Below are positions 6,115 through 10,603 of a stretch of 10,603 nucleotides of DNA, piece by piece. This DNA is from UBA6398 sp963644855 (GTDB lineage: Bacteria; Bacteroidota; Bacteroidia; Bacteroidales; Bacteroidaceae), in assembly GCA_963644855.1 (NCBI GenBank), contig CAVIQL010000049.1, positions 1-10,603 of the forward strand, written 5' to 3'. The notes under the pieces were generated by a model. The model saw only the letters and a list, made by a program, of their open reading frames with translations, was not told where the DNA came from and searched no databases. The translations under genes and the position numbers were made by a program. Position 1 is the first letter of the stretch. Each line of letters begins with the position of its first letter.

Positions 6115-7913
6115 CTTGAAAGGTTCTCAATTTTTGCAACAACCTTGGCTGAACGCTCGTAAAGGTTCTCCATGTTTTCCTGTGGATTACCGGGTGCATA
6201 GCGTGCAAATTCACATTGTTTCATAAGGTCGGCAAATTCATCGGCAAGCATCTGGTCAACTCCATGCTTTTGAAGTTCGGCTGCAATCTCGTCAGTCTTG
6301 AATTCTGACATAGGAATCAAAAAAAGATTAGAAGCATATGAGAGCAACGCATTGGCAAGTGCATCATAGAATGCCACAGAATTTCCCTCGCGCATTAGTT
6401 TTTCGGCTTTACGCAAATACTTGTTGGCTGTTCGCTTTGCCGATTTCTGCATACGCAAAGCAGTATTGCTTTGAAATTTCTCGGAACGTTTGAGCATAAC
6501 AAATACCAACACAAAAATCAAAGCAAACGCAAAATAACAAGCATAATATCCACCATTTCCGAGAGTAAAGAACGTTGACGGAGTGGAGTATTTTCCACGA
6601 TGAATGTCGTTTATATCGCGGCGCAAAAGTTTTTCATCCTCGCTTGGTTGGTTTACCTCCTGCTCCACACGGAACGAAATTGGCGAAGTGCTCGCTGTAT
6701 TGTAGGAATCAGTGGCTGTATTGAAATATACAAGTTTTATTGTCGGGAGCGTATAGTTTCCTTTTTGATGAGGAACCACTACATAATCATAATAAACAGT
6801 TCCACTCATACCATTAGCCGTGAGACTTGTCTTGTCGGTGAGTTTTGCCGGGAATACTTCAAAATCAGAACCCAAATTAAGTTTTGGCGCAGTTATGAGT
6901 TTCATATTTCCCACTCCTTTGACCGTCAACCTTACGGCAAGGTTCTCATTCGTTCGCGGTTTAGCAGTCAAAATCGCTGCGCTAATATTAAAATCTCCCA
7001 CACCACCCGAAAAATCTGCCGGTTTAGGCGTCGGAAGTTTCTCGACATTTATACTTATCGACGGAGCAATAATCGATTTGTTTACTTCAGCAAAGTTTAA
7101 ATTTCCATTGAAGAATGCATCAAAAGGATCAATGTTCGGATTTGCCACAGCAACAACACCATCAAATTTTATTGATGGGATTTCAAGCTTTCCTGGCTGC
7201 TGTGGAAACATCACATACTGACACCATTTGGTTGTTTGATAGTTCTCGCCTTTATAATTCTCTACGCTAAATGTTTTGTTCTTAGGCAATGGCACTTCTT
7301 GAATGAGAAAACCTTTCAAGTCTGGCATTTTCCCCGCCAACTGTGTAAGATTAACCCGCGTATATATTTTATAAGTAAGCACGATAGGCTCTTGTTCATA
7401 CACTTTTGTCTTATTTGCAGAAACAGTAATGAACAAATCTTTCGACGTTATTCGTCCGTTTGAAGATGGTGCACTCACTTGTTCGTTTTGTGAATTCTGC
7501 GAAGACGAATTGCTTGAAGAATGTCGTGTAGAACCACTGGCATGTATCGTTACCGAATTGGTTTTATAAGTCTTTCCACCAATTTTAATTGAAGCAGGAG
7601 GAATATTTACAGTTCTAGCCTTGTCTATAATACAAGTATATGTGAATGTAACGGAACTCGAGCCAGAACTTTTACCATTTATAATCTGATAACTCGACAT
7701 CTCCGAACGACTCGGCCCATAAAGAACGTTTATATTGGAAGGAAATTTGGGACCGGTAAAATTTTCTACCTCCCGAGTTGAAACATAATACTCGATTTTG
7801 AAATCTTCTCCCGTTGCCACAGCGCTTGGAGCATTTACTTTTATATGTATTGCTCCAAACAACGGCATGCATACCGAGAAGATTATTATCAAGCAGTATA
7901 TCTTTTTTATCAT
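6111..7913 (-). CDS. batD: BatD, large periplasmic membrane-anchored protein of the Bat complex
   Basis: This 600-residue BatD/oxygen-tolerance family protein has a signal peptide (1-20) and a series of beta-rich extracytoplasmic domains (about 21-420). A Ser-rich linker (about 127-145) interrupts them. A single membrane segment lies at about 454-474, and a cytoplasmic helical tail covers 480-600. Conserved-looking stretches include PDLKGFLIQEVPLP and the PQQPGKLEIPSIKFDG strand. BatD is thought to be the main periplasmic part of the Bat assembly; no enzyme activity is known for the family. The frame stays open for 114 codons upstream into batC, but only the ATG at 7913 is followed by a signal peptide, and it lies 22 nt after the batC stop. 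Translation of batE is probably coupled to it through the ATGA overlap. Confidence 0.9.
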   Translation of the reverse strand: MIKKIYCLIIIFSVCMPLFGAIHIKVNAPSAVATGEDFKIEYYVSTREVENFTGPKFPSNINVLYGPSRSEMSSYQIINGKSSGSSSVTFTYTCIIDKARTVNIPPASIKIGGKTYKTNSVTIHASGSTRHSSSNSSSQNSQNEQVSAPSSNGRITSKDLFITVSANKTKVYEQEPIVLTYKIYTRVNLTQLAGKMPDLKGFLIQEVPLPKNKTFSVENYKGENYQTTKWCQYVMFPQQPGKLEIPSIKFDGVVAVANPNIDPFDAFFNGNLNFAEVNKSIIAPSISINVEKLPTPKPADFSGGVGDFNISAAILTAKPRTNENLAVRLTVKGVGNMKLITAPKLNLGSDFEVFPAKLTDKTSLTANGMSGTVYYDYVVVPHQKGNYTLPTIKLVYFNTATDSYNTASTSPISFRVEQEVNQPSEDEKLLRRDINDIHRGKYSTPSTFFTLGNGGYYACYFAFALIFVLVFVMLKRSEKFQSNTALRMQKSAKRTANKYLRKAEKLMREGNSVAFYDALANALLSYASNLFLIPMSEFKTDEIAAELQKHGVDQMLADEFADLMKQCEFARYAPGNPQENMENLYERSAKVVAKIENLSR

Positions 7914-7935
7914 TTCGTGTTTGCTATATTTTATA

Positions 7936-8616
7936 TCACCAATTTTTGTCCAAGCTACGAGGACTTGCATAGCGTTGCCCTTTGCGTAGCTTATCTTGGG
8001 TTTTCTGTTCTTCTTGTTTTGCAGCATCAAGTAAACGTTCTGCATTGTCTTTCGACATCTTGTTGTCATTTTGCGGCTGCTTTTGTTCTTGCTTATCCTT
8101 ATTTTGTTCTTGTTTGTTTTGCTGTTTGTTTTGCTGTTTTTCTTGTTTATTCTGATCGTTTTTGTTTTGATTCTGCTTTTGGTTTTTCTGCATATGGCGG
8201 CAAAGCGCAAGATTATAGCGACTCTCATCATCGCGTGGATTATTACGAAGAGCATTTTCGTAGCTTTTTATCGCTTCACCATATTGTTTTTGACTTTGCA
8301 AAATCACTCCGATATTATGATAGGCTTTCGCAAGATACAAAGGATTTTTTGTTAGTTTGGCAGAGTTTTCGTACTGCGCGGCTGCATCTTTGGGATTACG
8401 TTGTCGTAATAGTGCATTGCCGAGATTAAAATGCGCCACAGGGTCTTTGCCATTCTTTTTTACAGCTTGACGATATGCTGTCTCGGCATCATTGAAAAGG
8501 CTGTCGAGATATTGCGAATTGCCTTTGCGTACAATTCTACGGTTATCTCCTTGCGAAAAGACAGGAATTGCAACACAAACGACCAATATTAATAATATGT
8601 ATTTCTTGAAAGTCAT
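7936..8616 (-). CDS. batC: BatC, TPR protein of the Bat complex
   Basis: This 226-residue secreted or periplasmic TPR protein has a signal peptide (1-21, VFSQ) and about three TPR units (32-138, with HFNLGNALLRQRNPKDAAAQ and AYHNIGVILQSQKQYGEAIK). A low-complexity stretch made almost only of Lys, Gln and Asn covers about 142-185. The C-terminal segment MSKDNAERLLDAAKQEEQKT (187-206) and the end KNW are typical of BatC. The TPRs presumably dock other Bat proteins. The ATG overlaps the batB stop as ATGA, so translation is probably coupled. The K/Q/N region gives the plus strand a striking T/G-rich run at about 8070-8190 and a short in-frame tandem repeat, so its length may vary between strains. 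Confidence 0.88.
   Translation of the reverse strand: MTFKKYILLILVVCVAIPVFSQGDNRRIVRKGNSQYLDSLFNDAETAYRQAVKKNGKDPVAHFNLGNALLRQRNPKDAAAQYENSAKLTKNPLYLAKAYHNIGVILQSQKQYGEAIKSYENALRNNPRDDESRYNLALCRHMQKNQKQNQNKNDQNKQEKQQNKQQNKQEQNKDKQEQKQPQNDNKMSKDNAERLLDAAKQEEQKTQDKLRKGQRYASPRSLDKNW
8111..8134. repeat. 12-nt tandem repeat in the K/Q/N-rich region of batC
   Basis: Two exact copies of tgtttgttttgc stand side by side (8111-8122 and 8123-8134), followed by a partial third. They encode a repeated Q-Q-N-K unit. The unit is four codons long, so replication slippage would change BatC length without shifting the frame. Confidence 0.8.
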
Positions 8617-9644
8617 CTTTTTTTCTTAAACAAGTTGAGTTTGCGCAGCACATGGTTCTTGCGTTCCATAATAATGGCATCTGCTATTAATGCTATCAGA
8701 GCGAGTAAAACTACCCATTGAAACTGTTCGTCGTATGAAGAATAAACGGCAGAAGACATTTCGCTCTTTTTAATTTTGTCGAGAGCGCCAAACAATCGTT
8801 CCCTTGCTGTGGGGGTATTGGTAAGATATATAAATTCTCCCTTTCCTGCTTCGGCAATTTTCCGACACATATCTTTGTTCAAACGAGATATAACTGTCTG
8901 TCCTTGTTTGTCGGTTAGATATTTTCCCTTGTTTGTCGGATCGGGTACAGGAGCACCTCCTGTTTTACCTATACCAATCATAAAAACGCGGATACCTTTT
9001 TTAGTTGCTTCCTTTGCCGCGTCTTCTGCTCCCCCTTCATGGTCTTCCCCATCGGTGATTACGATTATAGCTCGCCCCACTCCTTCTTTTTGGGTGAAAC
9101 TCTTGGTTGCGAGATTTATTGCTTGGCCTATTGCTGTGCCTTGACGTGTTATCAACGATGGACTAATTGCATCAAGAAACATATTGGCAGATACATTGTC
9201 GCTGGTAATGGGTAATTGGCTGTAGGCATCGCCGGCAAACACTACAATTCCCACTTTGTCATTATCCATGCGGTCGATGGTTGATGCTATAAGTTGTTTG
9301 GCACATTCCAAACGGTTTGGCGTTATATCTTCAGCCATCATGCTATTGGATATATCTAATGCAAAAATTGCTTCTATTCCTTGTTTTTTTTCGTTGTCTA
9401 CGGTCAATCCCATTTGAGGGCGTGCCAATGCTACGATAAGCATTGCCGCTGCAAACATGACAATTATGAATTTCAAGTATTGCCGTTTGGGTGAAGCATC
9501 GGGCATCAATGCCTTAACAAGTTCGGTATCCCCGAACCTGCGAAGCCGTCTCTTGTGCACTACACACGACACTATATATATTATTGCCCATAATATTAGG
9601 AGCAACAACAGATATAAATATTTGGGATCTTCAAATCTGAGCAT
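8613..9644 (-). CDS. batB: BatB, membrane-anchored von Willebrand factor A protein
   Basis: This 343-residue protein has two N-terminal membrane segments (about 8-28 and 56-74), a VWA domain (about 92-290) and a C-terminal membrane segment (about 310-327). The metal ion-dependent adhesion site is intact: D97-x-S99-x-S101, T170 in RQGTAIG, and D198 in TDGEDHEGG. BatA and BatB VWA domains are thought to bind metal and protein partners in the inner membrane, working with a MoxR-type ATPase. The ARPQMG motif after the second membrane segment is characteristic of the BatA/BatB family. The gene starts 14 nt after the batA stop and overlaps batC by four bases. All key residues are present and the length is normal. 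Confidence 0.92.
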   Translation of the reverse strand: MLRFEDPKYLYLLLLLILWAIIYIVSCVVHKRRLRRFGDTELVKALMPDASPKRQYLKFIIVMFAAAMLIVALARPQMGLTVDNEKKQGIEAIFALDISNSMMAEDITPNRLECAKQLIASTIDRMDNDKVGIVVFAGDAYSQLPITSDNVSANMFLDAISPSLITRQGTAIGQAINLATKSFTQKEGVGRAIIVITDGEDHEGGAEDAAKEATKKGIRVFMIGIGKTGGAPVPDPTNKGKYLTDKQGQTVISRLNKDMCRKIAEAGKGEFIYLTNTPTARERLFGALDKIKKSEMSSAVYSSYDEQFQWVVLLALIALIADAIIMERKNHVLRKLNLFKKKR

Positions 9645-9658
9645 GATTTTCTGTTATT

Positions 9659-10603
9659 TTATGGCAGCCGACGGTATATTGTAGCTCTCAAAAGAATTTC
9701 GAGCAAAATAGTGAATATTGCCATCATTGCCAAGGGCTGATACAAATCATATCGTTTGGAATATTTTCGCACACTAAACTTTGTACGTTCCAATGTATCA
9801 ATATCTTTATAAACTTTCTTCAATTCCTTTGTAGAATTAGCTCTATATGATTGTCCTCCGGTAGCTTTGGCTATGCCGTTAAGCGTCTGAGTGTCTATTT
9901 CACACTTCATTTGTATATAATGAACGCCTCCCCCTGGAAGTGGATATGGATATGGAGCTGTATCATTTGTTCCTACTCCTATGGTATAGATTCTTATTCC
10001 ATAGGTTGCCGCGATATCAGCTGCCGTAAGCGGAGATATTTCGCCCGAGTTGTTGGAACCATCTGTAAGAAGTATTATTACCTTGCTTTTGGCTTTGCTT
10101 TCTTTCAGACGCGACACTGCATTCGAAATTCCCATACCTATTGCCGTGCCATCGTTAATCACTCCGTGGAGTGCAAGGTCGCAACTCACTTGTTGCATAA
10201 GACTCATGAGCGAAGCGTGGTCGGTAGTCATTGGACATTGAGTGTAAGCCTCTGCAGCAAAAACAGTCAATCCGATGTTGTCGTTTGGTCTTGCCGAGAT
10301 AAATTCTGTAGCCACGCTTTTTGCAGCCTGTATTCTGTTGGGCTGTAGGTCTTCGGCGAGCATACTTGTCGACACATCTATCGCCAACATTATGTCAATG
10401 CCTTCTACTTGTGCACTTTTCCAAGAGTTTTTTCCTTGCGGCCTTGCCATAATCAGTATTATCAGAGCAAGGGTTATCAGTCTTAATATAAATGGTGTGT
10501 GCATCAGCCGCAATTTCAGCGTGGGGCGAATCCTACGATATGCATGTGTATCAGAAATCGTTACAGATGCCTCGCGTTTGCTGTGGCGCAAGAAATACCA
10601 AAT
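9659..10603 (-). CDS. batA: BatA, membrane-anchored von Willebrand factor A protein (5' end outside the window)
   Basis: The last 314 residues of BatA are visible. The reading frame continues through the window edge (IWYFLRHSKR), so the start codon and first membrane segment are missing. A membrane segment lies at visible residues about 36-53, followed by the family motif ARPQ. The VWA domain has an intact metal site: D76-x-S78-x-S80, T153 in NDGTAIG and D181 in LLTDGSNNSG. A membrane segment near 288-306 closes the protein. BatA is the paralogue and probable partner of BatB in the inner membrane. A Pro/Gly-rich insertion (YPYPLPGGGVHY) precedes the last part of the VWA fold. The TTG at 10591 is internal, not the start. 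Upstream genes are expected to be DUF58 and MoxR genes. Confidence 0.9.
   Translation of the reverse strand: MWYFLRHSKREASVTISDTHAYRRIRPTLKLRLMHTPFILRLITLALIILIMARPQGKNSWKSAQVEGIDIMLAIDVSTSMLAEDLQPNRIQAAKSVATEFISARPNDNIGLTVFAAEAYTQCPMTTDHASLMSLMQQVSCDLALHGVINDGTAIGMGISNAVSRLKESKAKSKVIILLTDGSNNSGEISPLTAADIAATYGIRIYTIGVGTNDTAPYPYPLPGGGVHYIQMKCEIDTQTLNGIAKATGGQSYRANSTKELKKVYKDIDTLERTKFSVRKYSKRYDLYQPLAMMAIFTILLEILLRATIYRRLP

Noticed and set aside
7914..8255. Open frame extending BatD upstream by 114 codons
   Set aside because: It reads through batC in another frame, is basic and low in complexity because of the K/Q/N tract, and puts the signal peptide in the middle of the protein. The ATG at 7913 is clearly the start.
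7845..8429. Plus-strand open frame of 194 codons opposite batC and batD
   Set aside because: It is a shadow produced by the repetitive codon use of batC. The sequence is a Phe/Leu/Val-rich string without family features.
10589..10591. TTG at 10591 as the BatA start
   Set aside because: The frame stays open to the window edge and the upstream residues (IWYF) match the end of the expected first membrane segment, so the gene is cut by the window.

Overview
The window looks like a chromosomal segment of a Bacteroidota bacterium, most likely order Bacteroidales. The reasons are a complete-looking batA-batB-batC-batD-batE cluster in the order known from Bacteroides and Prevotella relatives, a T9SS-like C-terminal sorting tail on a small secreted protein, AT-rich intergenic DNA, and starts preceded by A-rich stretches rather than Shine-Dalgarno sequences. 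The genus cannot be fixed from the sequence alone. Every gene supported here lies on the minus strand, so transcription runs from the right edge to the left.

Right two thirds (about 10603 down to 4569): a tightly packed operon with batA (its 5' end is cut off by the window edge), batB, batC, batD, batE and a PAP2-family membrane phosphatase. Junctions are 4-nt ATGA overlaps (batB/batC, batD/batE) or gaps of 14 to 24 nt. A stem-loop 10 nt after the PAP2 stop probably ends the unit. BatA and BatB are membrane-anchored von Willebrand A (MIDAS) proteins, BatC and BatE carry TPRs, and BatD is a large periplasmic membrane-anchored protein. Together they are thought to form an envelope complex linked to aerotolerance and stress resistance. 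The MoxR ATPase and DUF58 genes that usually precede batA would lie off the right end.

Middle (4239-4568): about 330 nt of AT-rich DNA without a gene, presumably holding the promoter and leader of the next unit.

Left third (4238 down to 181): a two-gene secreted unit joined by an ATGA overlap. The first gene encodes a 161-residue secreted protein with a T9SS-type C-terminal tail. The second encodes a 1191-residue secreted protein with three LamG-like domains, an IPT/TIG-like domain and a C-terminal glycerophosphodiester phosphodiesterase (GDPD) domain. The two proteins share a similar N-terminal module just after their signal peptides. A directional intrinsic terminator at 117-144 ends the unit. 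The left edge (1-65) holds a large AT-rich inverted repeat of uncertain nature.

The bat region is a familiar operon. The least ordinary parts are the GDPD/LamG protein, its coupled companion, and the inverted repeat at the left edge.
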